Positions 8,198-15,707 of a DNA stretch of 64,000 nucleotides are shown here, piece after piece (position 1 is the stretch's first letter; each line of letters starts with the position of its first letter). Below the pieces are notes generated by a model that saw only the letters and a list, made by a program, of their open reading frames with translations, was not told the DNA's origin and did no database searches. Source of the stretch: Polynucleobacter sp. AP-Titi-500A-B4 (GTDB lineage: Bacteria; Pseudomonadota; Gammaproteobacteria; Burkholderiales; Burkholderiaceae); assembly GCF_018688095.1 (NCBI RefSeq), contig NZ_CP061311.1:2016120-2080119 (forward strand). Direction: 5' to 3'. Position numbers and translations under genes: made by a program.

Positions 8198-8262
8198 ACA
8201 AAACCGCCCATGGGTGGTTTTGGTGTTTCTCGGAGGCTCAGGGTGGAATCGATCAGGGCTTA
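8198..8262 (-). repeat. degenerate tRNA-Phe 3'-end fragment with terminator (copy R0)
   Basis: A terminator stem (accgccc/gggtggt, 8198-8222) followed by ggaggctcagggtggaatcga at 8231-8251, a decayed form of the tRNA-Phe acceptor/T-arm sequence. It lies just past the stop of the TPR gene, the same position as the better copies further right. Confidence 0.5.
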
Positions 8263-8274
8263 GAGTGCCTTGCC

Positions 8275-8721
8275 CTACTTTCTAGACTTATATTTTTTTA
8301 TGGCTTCTTTTAAATCGGAGTATTCCTCGCAGCCAAAAGTGCAGGCTTTGTCCAATCTAGCCAATAGAGCCTCAGCGCCAGGCAAGTCATTATTGATCAA
8401 TTTAAGCTTTCCGTAATACTCCAGAGCCCCGCGATGATCTGGGTCTATTTTCAATGCAGCTTGATAGTATTTTTCTGCCCCCACCAAATCAGGCGGCTGT
8501 TTTTTTCGAAGGCTATATCCAAGCAAGTTATTCCAATCGGCCGAACTTGTTTCATTGGCAGACTGAAGCTGCTGTATTGCCTGATCATATTTTTCAGCTT
8601 TAATACTCGCTCTTGCTTGGGTTAGCCATGCCGGATCTTGTTTTGCAGGGGCGGTGTCAGCTGCTTGAGATAAGCCAATAATAGAGAAGAGTAATGCAGC
8701 TGTTAGGATTAATTTTTTCAT
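8275..8721 (-). CDS. exported TPR-repeat protein
   Basis: A 148-residue protein with signal peptide (LILTAALLFSIIGLSQAA) and tetratricopeptide repeats: AEKYDQAIQQLQSA, WNNLLGYSLRKKQPPD, AEKYYQAALKIDPDHRGALE and LPGAEALLARLDK. Two cysteines lie close together near the C-terminus (ACTFGCEEY). It is expected in the periplasm as a protein-binding scaffold; no partner is suggested by the neighbours. It begins the accessory region, with tRNA-fragment repeats on both sides. Confidence 0.85.
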   Translation of the reverse strand: MKKLILTAALLFSIIGLSQAADTAPAKQDPAWLTQARASIKAEKYDQAIQQLQSANETSSADWNNLLGYSLRKKQPPDLVGAEKYYQAALKIDPDHRGALEYYGKLKLINNDLPGAEALLARLDKACTFGCEEYSDLKEAIKKYKSRK

Positions 8722-8794
8722 TTGGGGCCTTTAGTTGAGTACATGTCTTTTATATACCGATTATTAAACGCCCGCTCAAACATGGATCAAATGA

Positions 8795-8849
8795 AAAAAC
8801 TACCTGAAGGTGGTTTTAGTGTTTCTTGGTGGCCCGGAGCGGAATCGAC
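8795..8849 (-). repeat. tRNA-Phe 3'-fragment plus terminator (copy R1)
   Basis: Terminator stem at 8795-8818 followed by tggcccggagcggaatcga (8831-8849), one base different from tRNA-Phe. Unlike the others it has no minus-strand gene directly upstream. Confidence 0.7.
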
Positions 8850-9000
8850 CAGGGCCCAGGATACCCGACTATATTTACTGATCCGAAAATAAAAAGTCGT
8901 CAACAACAGTCTACAAATTAAGTATTTGCCAATGAGTACTTATAAGCCTAGACTGGAGTTAGAAATAACCTATATCGTTTTATACAAAAGGGGCATGACC

Positions 9001-9426
9001 ATGAAAGTACTATTACCGATTGATGGATCCAAATCATCTCTGAATGCTGCAAAGTATGTGGTAAAGATGGCAAAAAATTCTCGAAGTTCGACCACCGTTA
9101 CCCTGATCAGCGTCCATGATGATGCTGGGCTTGGGCATGTAAAACAATTTGTGTCCAAAAGTGTTGTAGATGAATACTTGAGAGAAGTAAGTGAAAAAGA
9201 GTTGAAGGCTGCACAAAAAGTTTTGGATACCGCTCGCATTAAACATAATATGGTTATTAAGCGCGGTCATATTGCAGACCAAATTATCGCTCTTGCCAAT
9301 AAAGATAAAGTGGATTTAATTGTGATGGGCGCTAAAGGGCGTAGTGGCTTTGTAGATATTCTGATGGGCTCAGTTGCACAGCGCATAAGTAGCTCAGCGA
9401 AACAACCAGTACTGCTTGTGAAGTAA
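9001..9426 (+). CDS. universal stress protein, UspA family
   Basis: A 141-residue Usp. KVLLPIDGSKSSLNAAKYV is the first strand and helix, and the nucleotide-binding motif GAKGRSGFVDILMGSVAQ (Gly-x2-Gly-x9-Gly-Ser) is intact, so it is likely an ATP-binding Usp. ATG 9001 is chosen because AAAGGGG lies eight bases upstream; the frame is open further upstream. It is the only plus-strand gene among the small genes of this part and is flanked by tRNA-fragment repeats. Confidence 0.92.
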   Translation: MKVLLPIDGSKSSLNAAKYVVKMAKNSRSSTTVTLISVHDDAGLGHVKQFVSKSVVDEYLREVSEKELKAAQKVLDTARIKHNMVIKRGHIADQIIALANKDKVDLIVMGAKGRSGFVDILMGSVAQRISSSAKQPVLLVK

Positions 9427-9431
9427 TTTTT

Positions 9432-9494
9432 TGTCGTTTTAAACGACATCAACTGACGCAGGAACATTAAATTGATTTGTCCTTTTCAAGGACA
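9432..9494. repeat. palindrome pair: TGTCGTTTTAAACGACA and TGTCCTTTTCAAGGACA
   Basis: A perfect 17-bp palindrome at 9432-9448 and a related one at 9478-9494 whose centre has one mismatch, 46 bp apart start to start. The same two-part arrangement recurs at 11289, 12633 and 32619, always left of a terminator and tRNA-Phe fragment. Confidence 0.85.
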
Positions 9495-9549
9495 TTTCAT
9501 TCCGAGTGTATTCAAGACCAATGATATGGAATGTCATGTCCCGTAAATG

Positions 9550-9603
9550 AAAAAACCACCCGAAGGTGGTTTTGGTATCTCTTGGTCCCCCGGGGCGGAA
9601 TCG
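9550..9603 (-). repeat. tRNA-Phe 3'-fragment plus terminator (copy R2)
   Basis: Terminator hairpin 9550-9573, then a copy of the tRNA 3' end (cccccggggcggaatcga, 9586-9603) with a two-base change in the terminal part. It lies just after the stop of the DUF486 gene. Confidence 0.75.
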
Positions 9604-9627
9604 ACCGAAATCTAGGATATTCGATCC

Positions 9628-9987
9628 TTATGCTCTAAACATAAAGTAGACCGCACCCAATAGGCATAGGCCAGCCCAAATGTAATCCGTCTTAAATGGC
9701 TCACCCATATAGAAAACAGCAAAGGGCACAAAAACGGCCAATGTAACAACTTCTTGGGTAATCTTAAGCTGTCCAAGTGAAAAGTATTCAAACCCAATTC
9801 GATTTGCTGGAACTTGAAAAGCATATTCGAGCAAAGCAATTGCCCAGCTTGCGAACACCGCAACCCACCAAGGCTTTGAAGATAAATTCTTTAAGTGGGC
9901 ATACCAGGCAAATGTCATAAAGACATTAGAGAGCATTAGTAGTCCAATAAAAGAAATTGGGCCAAAGAAATTAGATAAGTTGGGCAT
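9628..9987 (-). CDS. DUF486 family membrane protein
   Basis: A 119-residue protein with four hydrophobic segments. MLSNVFMTFAWYAHLKN, WAIALLEYAFQVPANRIG and VPFAVFYMGEPFKTDYIWA are typical of DUF486, a family of small four-helix proteins related to small multidrug-resistance/DMT transporters. Role unknown. It stands between two repeat copies (R2 and R3) as a single-gene unit with its own terminator. Confidence 0.88.
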   Translation of the reverse strand: MPNLSNFFGPISFIGLLMLSNVFMTFAWYAHLKNLSSKPWWVAVFASWAIALLEYAFQVPANRIGFEYFSLGQLKITQEVVTLAVFVPFAVFYMGEPFKTDYIWAGLCLLGAVYFMFRA

Positions 9988-10021
9988 AAGGCAATACTAA
10001 CGAGTTTGCCCAGAGCAAATG

Positions 10022-10076
10022 AAAAAACCACCCGAAGGTGGTTTTGGTGTTTCTTGGTGGCCCGGGGCGGAATCGA
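10022..10076 (-). repeat. tRNA-Phe 3'-fragment plus terminator (copy R3)
   Basis: Terminator hairpin 10022-10045 followed by an exact 24-base match to the tRNA-Phe 3' end at 10053-10076; the match stops in the T-loop and continues with the short-type sequence ccagggcctaggatgtc. It directly follows the DoxX stop. Confidence 0.85.
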
Positions 10077-10116
10077 CCAGGGCCTAGGATGTCTAACGCT
10101 AGCTCAATAGAAGTAA

Positions 10117-10530
10117 TTACTCCGCTTTTGCCTTGCGGCTATCAATGCTAATTGAACCAGCACCTGTTGAAGCCAATACCAATAAACCGCCAGTGACAGC
10201 AATATTCTTAAAGAACAAGAGCTGAGCAATGAATGCGGCATCTACTGGAGCGGCCCAGAAGGCATGACCAACAATGCTTGCCAATACTGTAAAGATTGCC
10301 AAACCAATTGCTACAAAACGAGTGTGATAGCCAAGAATTAGAGCAAGGCCACCTAAGATTTCAATAGCAATGACCACCCAAACGATTACAGCTACTGCTG
10401 GTAATCCAAGTGATGTGAAATAGCCTGTTGTGCCCTCAACGCCCATTAACTTATTCAGTCCTGCCGGCAAGAACAATGCGGCAATAGCAATACGACCTAG
10501 TAGGTTTAATACATTTTCAAAGTTTTTCAT
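10117..10530 (-). CDS. DoxX family membrane protein
   Basis: A 137-residue protein with four helices. GRIAIAALFLPAGLNKLMG at residues 12-30 and VIAIEILGGLALILGYHTR are diagnostic of DoxX. Members are linked to respiratory or redox stress functions, often quinone related, but the exact job is unknown. A short gap separates it from the CDGSH gene and then the MarR gene upstream, suggesting a marR-CDGSH-doxX operon controlled by the MarR protein. Confidence 0.9.
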   Translation of the reverse strand: MKNFENVLNLLGRIAIAALFLPAGLNKLMGVEGTTGYFTSLGLPAVAVIVWVVIAIEILGGLALILGYHTRFVAIGLAIFTVLASIVGHAFWAAPVDAAFIAQLLFFKNIAVTGGLLVLASTGAGSISIDSRKAKAE

Positions 10531-10561
10531 TTTTTTCCTTATTAAAAATTATCCAGAGCTC

Positions 10562-10798
10562 TTAGAGCTTGTTATGACTGCCATCGCAAAACGCACCATT
10601 ACCACTATGTTTACAGCCACACAGATAGACGGTTTCGGTCTTTTCAGCAGTAAACGCAACCGGCGTAAATTCGGTGGTTTTGTGGCTACCATCACAAAAT
10701 GGCTGATTCTTACTTAGACCACAAGAACACCAGTAGTAAGTCTGGCCAGCAGTGACTTCCACTGCGTAAGGGGCTTTTTGAGCGATATGTGGATTCAT
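10562..10798 (-). CDS. CDGSH iron-sulfur domain protein, double motif
   Basis: A 78-residue protein carrying two copies of the CDGSH [2Fe-2S] motif: CSCGLSKNQPFCDGSH and CGCKHSGNGAFCDGSH, each with three cysteines and one histidine. Two-motif bacterial CDGSH proteins bind two redox-active clusters. It lies ten bases after the MarR gene and 31 bases before DoxX on the same strand, so it is probably in a redox-response operon. Confidence 0.93.
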   Translation of the reverse strand: MNPHIAQKAPYAVEVTAGQTYYWCSCGLSKNQPFCDGSHKTTEFTPVAFTAEKTETVYLCGCKHSGNGAFCDGSHNKL

Positions 10799-10808
10799 AG
10801 TGTTTCCT

Positions 10809-11228
10809 TTAACTAATAAAAATAGATTTAAGTGTTTTAAGAGACTCTTCTATCTCTTTCATTTGTTTTTTTGACAGCTTTTGAAAAGCCGCCTCAAGAT
10901 GCTTAAGGTGTTCTGGAAAGACTTGTTCAAAAATCTTTTGTCCCTTAGCAGTCAGCTTGAGCAAATGACTGCGAGCATCATCAGGATTTTCTTGAGTAGC
11001 AATCAAGCCTTTCTGGACCATCCGCCCAACTACACCAGTGAGAGAGCTCTTAGAAATCAAAGTTTTCTCTCCCAACTGCTTAAAGCTCATTGGCGGCTGA
11101 TTGGCCAGCGTGGCAATCACATCAAACTGGACTGGCAATAGCCCTAGCCCTCGGATATGTGTAGAAGAGTAGCCCTCAAATTCTTGATAGGCCCTAGCCA
11201 ACTGTTTAATGATAGGTAAAAAGTTCAT
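10809..11228 (-). CDS. MarR family transcriptional regulator
   Basis: A 139-residue winged-helix repressor. The recognition region LISKSSLTGVVGRMVQKGLI and the wing ENPDDARSHLLKLTAKGQ are typical, the latter with the conserved Asp-x-Arg. It probably represses its own operon (CDGSH, DoxX). I chose the internal ATG at 11228, since the first in-frame ATG at 11249 lies inside a perfect 18-bp palindrome that looks like the operator; the longer form (146 residues) cannot be excluded. No strong ribosome site precedes either. Confidence 0.88.
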   Translation of the reverse strand: MNFLPIIKQLARAYQEFEGYSSTHIRGLGLLPVQFDVIATLANQPPMSFKQLGEKTLISKSSLTGVVGRMVQKGLIATQENPDDARSHLLKLTAKGQKIFEQVFPEHLKHLEAAFQKLSKKQMKEIEESLKTLKSIFIS

Positions 11229-11241
11229 ATGCGTACTAATA

Positions 11242-11259
11242 TAGTCCATATATGGACTA
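11242..11259. promoter_or_regulatory. MarR operator candidate, perfect palindrome
   Basis: TAGTCCATATATGGACTA is a perfect 18-bp inverted repeat just upstream of the MarR reading frame. Size and position fit a MarR dimer site for autoregulation. Confidence 0.75.
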
Positions 11260-11288
11260 ATGTCAAATCACTTATATAACCAATAATT

Positions 11289-11350
11289 TGTCGTTTTAAA
11301 CGACATCTACAAGCATAAGGGCAGGAAGTTGGTGCGTCCTTTTAAAGGAC
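11289..11350. repeat. palindrome pair, second instance
   Basis: TGTCGTTTTAAACGACA at 11289-11305 and GTCCTTTTAAAGGAC at 11336-11350. The first is 40-60 bp upstream of the MarR start on the minus strand. Confidence 0.85.
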
Positions 11351-11370
11351 AGTTAATAAAAAGGGGCAAT

Positions 11371-11425
11371 AAAAAACTACCCGAAGGTGGTTTTGATGTT
11401 TCTTGGTGGCTCGGGATGGAATCGA
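11371..11425 (-). repeat. tRNA-Phe 3'-fragment plus terminator (copy R4)
   Basis: Hairpin 11371-11394 and a partly decayed fragment (tggctcgggatggaatcga, 11407-11425) right after the MFS stop codon. Confidence 0.65.
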
Positions 11426-11432
11426 CCAGAAG

Positions 11433-12608
11433 CTAGGGTGCCTTTTTCCTATAGACCCAAAACGCCATCAGCATAAAAGCAACCAACGCACAGCCACCTG
11501 AAAATAAGAATGCGTACAGTGGTGCGATAGATTCGTATACCCAGCCAAAAATAAATGAAGCTGGAAACAGCATGAGGCCAGTAATTAAATTGAACCAGCC
11601 AAATGCGGTGCCAGCCAACCCTTTGGGGGCCATATCTGCCACCAAGGCTTTTTCTACCCCTTCTGTTGCGGCCTTGAATAATCCGTAGATTCCAAAGAGT
11701 GCAAATATTTGATAAGTAGAAATTCCCGGCAAACCCATCGCAATATAAAAGAACGCAAAAGCAATCCATGCGATCAAAATAAATCGCTTACGGCCAAAGG
11801 TGTCTGATAGTGCCGATAAGGGGGTGCCAAACAATGTGGTAATTAAAGAAATTGCCGCCCATAGGAGTGGAATTTGTTCTTGTGGAACTCCCGCTTCTCT
11901 TGCCCTTAATAACAAAAACATGTCGGATGAATTAGCTAAAGCAAAGATGCCCGCCACCACAAGATACCTTTTAAATTGATCTGGCATACCTTCAAGCGAC
12001 CAGCTAAATTTACTTGCTTGTGGAGCCGCTTCTCGCTTTGGTTCGTTGATACACAAAGCAAGAGTGATGGTGATTACAGCTGGAACAATGGCCCATAAAA
12101 AGATATCTTTGAGGGGCACGCCCATAGATAAAAACATCGCCGCCAACAGTGGGCCAATGACTGCACCCGCATTGTCCATCGAGCGATGTAATCCAAAAGT
12201 AACGCCTCGTTGATTCTCATTTACGCTCTCAGCCAACAGAGCATCACGAGGAGAACTTCGCAAACCCTTACCCATACGATCAGTGAAGCGAATTGCTAAC
12301 ACCCACACCCATGAATTAGCTATCACAATAAGAGGTCTACCAATGCCGGCAAGCGTGTAACCTAAAATAATCCAAGGCTTGGCTTTCTTAGTACGATCAA
12401 CAATCACGCCTGAAACTAACTTAAAAATACTAGAGGTGGCTTCCGCAATACCTTCAATAATGCCAAGTGCTTTTGGCCCCGCCATTAAGACTGATGCTAG
12501 GTACAAAGGCATCAATGGATAAAGCATCTCGCTGGCAGAATCATTGACCAAGCTAATAAGGCCAATAAGCCAAACGGTGCGAGGAAGAGCGAGAATTGTT
12601 TTAATCAT
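11433..12608 (-). CDS. MFS transporter
   Basis: A 391-residue permease with about twelve hydrophobic segments. The loop 2-3 signature is SGVIVDRTKKAKPWIILGY, and the second-half copy is SALSDTFGRKRFILIAW; RFTDRMGKGLRSSPRDALLAE between helices 4 and 5 is a motif of a subgroup of uncharacterised proteobacterial MFS proteins. The substrate is unknown. A palindrome pair sits 25-90 bp upstream of its start, in promoter position, and a tRNA-fragment copy follows its stop. Confidence 0.9.
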   Translation of the reverse strand: MIKTILALPRTVWLIGLISLVNDSASEMLYPLMPLYLASVLMAGPKALGIIEGIAEATSSIFKLVSGVIVDRTKKAKPWIILGYTLAGIGRPLIVIANSWVWVLAIRFTDRMGKGLRSSPRDALLAESVNENQRGVTFGLHRSMDNAGAVIGPLLAAMFLSMGVPLKDIFLWAIVPAVITITLALCINEPKREAAPQASKFSWSLEGMPDQFKRYLVVAGIFALANSSDMFLLLRAREAGVPQEQIPLLWAAISLITTLFGTPLSALSDTFGRKRFILIAWIAFAFFYIAMGLPGISTYQIFALFGIYGLFKAATEGVEKALVADMAPKGLAGTAFGWFNLITGLMLFPASFIFGWVYESIAPLYAFLFSGGCALVAFMLMAFWVYRKKAP

Positions 12609-12632
12609 TACAAGCTCAATTTACTCTTGTTT

Positions 12633-12695
12633 TGTCGTTTAAAACGACATCGACTGACGCAGGGATGAATTATTGGTTTGTCCTTTTAAAGGACA
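12633..12695. repeat. palindrome pair, third instance
   Basis: TGTCGTTTAAAACGACA at 12633-12649 and TGTCCTTTTAAAGGACA at 12679-12695, 25 bp upstream of the MFS start. Confidence 0.85.
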
Positions 12696-12746
12696 GTTCT
12701 ATATAGCAATATCTGGCTCTAATGGCATATACACCTGCTAAGCCTT

Positions 12747-12829
12747 AAAAGAAAATAGCCCAACAAGTGGGCTATTGCAATTCTTGGTGGCCCGGGGCGG
12801 AATCGAACCACCGACACAAGGATTTTCAA
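12747..12829 (-). repeat. long tRNA-Phe 3' half with its terminator (copy R5), attachment-site candidate
   Basis: From 12783 to 12829 the sequence is identical over 47 bases to the 3' half of tRNA-Phe plus two downstream bases, from the anticodon loop (ttttcaa) to CCA. The hairpin beside it (12752-12776) is also the same as the hairpin behind tRNA-Phe, with the preceding ctgctaagcc shared. Thus about 95 bp of the tRNA locus is duplicated here, the classic product of tRNA-directed integration. Confidence 0.85.
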
Positions 12830-13075
12830 CTCTGTCCCCCAGACTAAACTCCCGCTAGATCTCAAAAGGTTTACCCCACCATAGACAAACTTTGTGCACA
12901 AAACTTTATTAGGTGTTTGTATGGGATTGATTTGGTTGAGTTATTTTGACCCACGCAAGGAGTGCGGGTGAGTTTGGTGGCGTAGTGGGGATTTGACTGA
13001 CACAGGGATGACGACTCCTTGTTGTGATCGGGGTACCCCACGCATGAAGTGTCCTTTTAAAGGACGTTGCTCATT
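12830..13075. repeat. island-end repeat, copy 1
   Basis: About 240 bp with high similarity to 34539-34785, directly inside the long tRNA fragment in both cases. Shared blocks include tctgtcccccagactaaact, caaactttgtgcacaaaac and ttttgacccacgcaagga. It contains a long imperfect hairpin closed by GTGGGG/CCCCAC (about 12985-13042) and a GTCCTTTTAAAGGAC palindrome at 13051. No gene is apparent. From 13076 to 13261 I see only AT-rich, locally palindromic sequence (tatacgtatgtatacatgca). Confidence 0.75.
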
Positions 13076-13261
13076 AATACTGTAAGTGAATGATAGATTC
13101 CTTACATACGCATATACGTATGTATACATGCATCAGCCAATAAGTAGGCATGGCTTTTAGTTCGAGTAACTATATATGCATATATACGTATATATGAGAA
13201 GTCCTTTTAAAGAACATCTCAGTGAACGTCTATTAACGCGACGGTTACCGTAATAAAAGTT

Positions 13262-13495
13262 TTATTTTTGTATTAATAAATTAGCCAATTGATCTACTAC
13301 TTCTGACCACTCTGAGTCTTCGGCCTTAGCTTCAATTAAAAATGCTTTTTGATCTGGCGCCCAGTAAATGGCATCGGGAAGATTAGACCCAGGCTTAAGT
13401 TGATGTCTTTCTATGTATCTCTCCATATGAATCTTTTGGGATGACAAACCTAACTGCTCAAAAAGTTCTTCCAAGGTTCTATTATTCATACTCAT
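13262..13495 (-). CDS. DUF2789 family protein
   Basis: A 77-residue protein starting NNRTLEELFEQLGLSS, with LPDAIYWAPDQKAFLIEAK in the middle and WSEVVDQLANLLI at the end, which fits the DUF2789 family of small proteobacterial proteins. Function unknown. The second of two close ATGs could also be used. An AGAGAA ribosome site precedes it. Confidence 0.75.
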   Translation of the reverse strand: MSMNNRTLEELFEQLGLSSQKIHMERYIERHQLKPGSNLPDAIYWAPDQKAFLIEAKAEDSEWSEVVDQLANLLIQK

Positions 13496-13582
13496 CAGAA
13501 TTCTCTTTCACCAGTATTTGAAGCGCACCATCTCAAAATGACCGCTAAAGCCCATCATGCTCATTTCATTTTAAGATGAGAG

Positions 13583-14140
13583 CTAGACTTGCGATGCTTT
13601 ACCCTTCTTAATCACTCGAAACTCTTTATTGGAGGCCTCACTCTTATTATCACTAGATCCAAAATATAGAGCGTAGAGAGGATTCCAATTGTTGCTCACA
13701 ATCTCAAGGCTAGATTCATGTAATTTAGCGATTACTTCTTCTAGTGCGGTAGTGGCATAAATGACTGCATATCCACCAGGGCGAAGACTAGACTCTAAAA
13801 GCTCAATGTACCCTTGTCTTTGCTCTTCTGAAACCAAGCGCTCAAACACAGCTCCGTCATGCCATAAGGCATAGTAGCCCTGCTTTAGAGGCGCAGTTAA
13901 AACATCGGCGCAAACCCAGCGAATTAGCGAACTGAAATTAGCATATCTCTTCTTAGCCAATTCAACAGCCTCTTCTGACATATCAAGGGCCGTTAAATTA
14001 AGACAGCCCTCATTTAAAAGATGGTCAAGAAAAGTCTTTTGGCCTAAGCCGATTTCAATGACAGGGCCAAAATCAGTTTGAGTAAATTGCCTAAGTAATT
14101 TGATTGCTTCTTCATGTCCAGCAAATAAGGGATTAAACAT
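13583..14140 (-). CDS. class I SAM-dependent methyltransferase
   Basis: A 185-residue enzyme. Motif I is VIEIGLGQKTFLDHLL, motif II the acidic LTALDMSEEAVELAK, then WVCADVLTAP and the post-motif WHDGAVFERLVSEEQRQGY; the last resembles thiopurine methyltransferase-like proteins that detoxify chalcogen or halide compounds. Substrate unproven. ATG 14140 follows GTGAGG at good spacing; a longer frame runs through the terminator hairpin upstream and is unlikely. Confidence 0.85.
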   Translation of the reverse strand: MFNPLFAGHEEAIKLLRQFTQTDFGPVIEIGLGQKTFLDHLLNEGCLNLTALDMSEEAVELAKKRYANFSSLIRWVCADVLTAPLKQGYYALWHDGAVFERLVSEEQRQGYIELLESSLRPGGYAVIYATTALEEVIAKLHESSLEIVSNNWNPLYALYFGSSDNKSEASNKEFRVIKKGKASQV

Positions 14141-14156
14141 CACAACCTCACTAATG

Positions 14157-14180
14157 AAAAACCACCCGCAGGTGGTTTTG
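14157..14180. terminator. intrinsic terminator
   Basis: A-run, stem ccacc-cgca-ggtgg, T-run, between the zinc-ribbon gene and the methyltransferase gene. No tRNA fragment accompanies this one. Confidence 0.75.
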
Positions 14181-14272
14181 GTGTCTCCTCCAGCCAATAA
14201 CAATCTGGGCATAGAATTAATGGCACAAATGTAACATCTATTAATAGGCTCTGTATTGGCATTTACCCTTGA

Positions 14273-14581
14273 TTACCAGTATTTAAAGCGGGATCTCTCA
14301 ACATCAACATCCCCACCTATAGCTCGCATCTTCATCTGACAATGTGGGCAAGTAAGCCCATCCCACTCTGCCAAATGTTTGGTAGAGTGGCAACTTGTAC
14401 AAGCAGGTGCAATACTAATTTCTGTATTAATACTGCCTGGATGAGCAACCATATATACATCAATGGTTGAACAAGATTTACAAGCCATAACCACTTTTGA
14501 AGAGTGAAGCCCGATCTCCCTACCTATGCCACTGATGCAATCAAACTTACAAGAGCCACAAATAAATTTATATCTAGCCAT
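14273..14581 (-). CDS. small zinc-ribbon protein, unknown
   Basis: A 102-residue protein with four Cys-x-x-Cys-like pairs: CGSCKFDC at the N-terminus, CKSC, CTSCHS and CPHCQMK. They could make two zinc ribbons. It starts MARYKFICGSC and ends RSRFKYW. No family name is recognised; two-ribbon proteins usually bind nucleic acid or protein. It is 12 bp downstream of the lipoprotein gene on the same strand. Confidence 0.7.
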   Translation of the reverse strand: MARYKFICGSCKFDCISGIGREIGLHSSKVVMACKSCSTIDVYMVAHPGSINTEISIAPACTSCHSTKHLAEWDGLTCPHCQMKMRAIGGDVDVERSRFKYW

Positions 14582-14593
14582 AAATCTATCGCA

Positions 14594-15115
14594 CTAATTC
14601 TTCTTAGGTTGAAGTGCCAGTTTCTTCATATGGGCATCTTGAGTGAGTAGTTGCCTTTCTTGATTGGCAACGCCAATAGTGATCTTTTTGGCGATAAGAT
14701 CGGCATAGACGCCATCAATCTTTTTAAAGAAATCCTCATAGACCACTTTCTTTTCGGGGCTTAAACCCTCCAAAGCAATTGGCCGACACGAATTAGCTTC
14801 AGCCAAATAATTCTTCAATGCCACAGCTTGCTGATCCGTCAATTTATCTGGCGAACTAAAGAGGGCTTTGGCATGAGGATTATTTCTTGTAACAGCGATA
14901 ATTTGACTGTCTACCAACAATGCATCAGCACTTTGATTGCTACGGATGATGCAATCATTCAGTCGTTTAGCTACAGATCCCGAGTGATCAGGAGCCGGAG
15001 CTGTCATTGGCGACGGAACTTTAGCAACTTGCACTGGGTTATTGGGTGCAACGTTTGTCGCGCATCCACTTAGGAAAGCAATCCCCATCAAACTGAGTTT
15101 GAATATGTTTTTCAT
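14594..15115 (-). CDS. lipoprotein of unknown function
   Basis: A 173-residue protein with signal peptide and lipobox (MGIAFLSGCATNV). After a proline-rich linker it is helical and charged, with LVDSQIIAVTRNN, LTDQQAVALKNYLAEANSCR and VYEDFFKKIDGVYADLIAKK. It probably sits in the outer or inner membrane facing the periplasm. It lies between the OmpA-domain gene and the zinc-ribbon gene. No family recognised. Confidence 0.75.
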   Translation of the reverse strand: MKNIFKLSLMGIAFLSGCATNVAPNNPVQVAKVPSPMTAPAPDHSGSVAKRLNDCIIRSNQSADALLVDSQIIAVTRNNPHAKALFSSPDKLTDQQAVALKNYLAEANSCRPIALEGLSPEKKVVYEDFFKKIDGVYADLIAKKITIGVANQERQLLTQDAHMKKLALQPKKN

Positions 15116-15132
15116 TAAATAGCCTTAGATGT

Positions 15133-15624
15133 TTAGCGATACACAAAATCAGCACGGCGGTTTTCTTTAAATGCCGCTTCTGTCTGAGCTGGGTCAGCTG
15201 GCTTTTCTTTTCCAAAACTCACCGCTTCCAACTGAGATTCGCTAACACCTTGAGCAACTAGAGCTTTCTTAACAGCTTCGGATCGCTTTTGACCTAAGGC
15301 TAGGTTGTACTCTGCAGTTCCACGATCGTCGGTATTGCCTTGAATGATCACGGAGGCTTTTTGCTTTTGAAACGATTTTAAGTAAGAGGCATGGGCAGAA
15401 ATGGTTGAAACATATTTTGGATCTACGGTATAGCTATCAAACTCAAAATAGATTGAACGCTTGCCATATACACTAGACTTGGGATCACTAATGGGATCGT
15501 AAGTCATTGAGCCGCCAGCATTAACCTCAGCCACACCATTAGCGTCATCTAACTTCACGCTACTACATGCGGATACAAACAAAACCAATAATGCCAATGG
15601 CAATACTTTTACAAATTTATACAT
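15133..15624 (-). CDS. OmpA-domain lipoprotein, Pal-like
   Basis: A 163-residue lipoprotein: signal MYKFVKVLPLALLVLFVSAC, linker, then an OmpA C-terminal domain with SIYFEFDSYTVDP, IIQGNTDDRGTAEYNLALG (the Asp and Arg that bind diaminopimelate) and GKEKPADPAQTEAAFKENRR. It anchors the outer membrane to peptidoglycan. It resembles Pal, yet no tol genes are near, so this is probably an additional Pal-type protein rather than the tol-pal one. ATG 15624 is chosen because it starts the signal peptide. Confidence 0.88.
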   Translation of the reverse strand: MYKFVKVLPLALLVLFVSACSSVKLDDANGVAEVNAGGSMTYDPISDPKSSVYGKRSIYFEFDSYTVDPKYVSTISAHASYLKSFQKQKASVIIQGNTDDRGTAEYNLALGQKRSEAVKKALVAQGVSESQLEAVSFGKEKPADPAQTEAAFKENRRADFVYR

Positions 15625-15707
15625 GATGATATTTCCCAAATATGGCTACACATCGGTCGCCAAAAAACGAAGGGGTATGCCTATAGAGCACGTCCGGCCT
15701 AAGAAGA

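Noticed and set aside
12719..12901. 60-aa frame with LRSSGSLVWGTELKILV, also at 34404-34610
   Set aside because: It runs through the tRNA-Phe fragment on the minus strand; the similarity of the two frames is explained by the DNA repeat, with no ribosome site.
13076..13261. Replication origin or partition site in palindromic AT-rich sequence (tatacgtatgtatacatgca)
   Set aside because: Short alternating palindromes are present but no iterons, DnaA boxes or rep/par genes are nearby.
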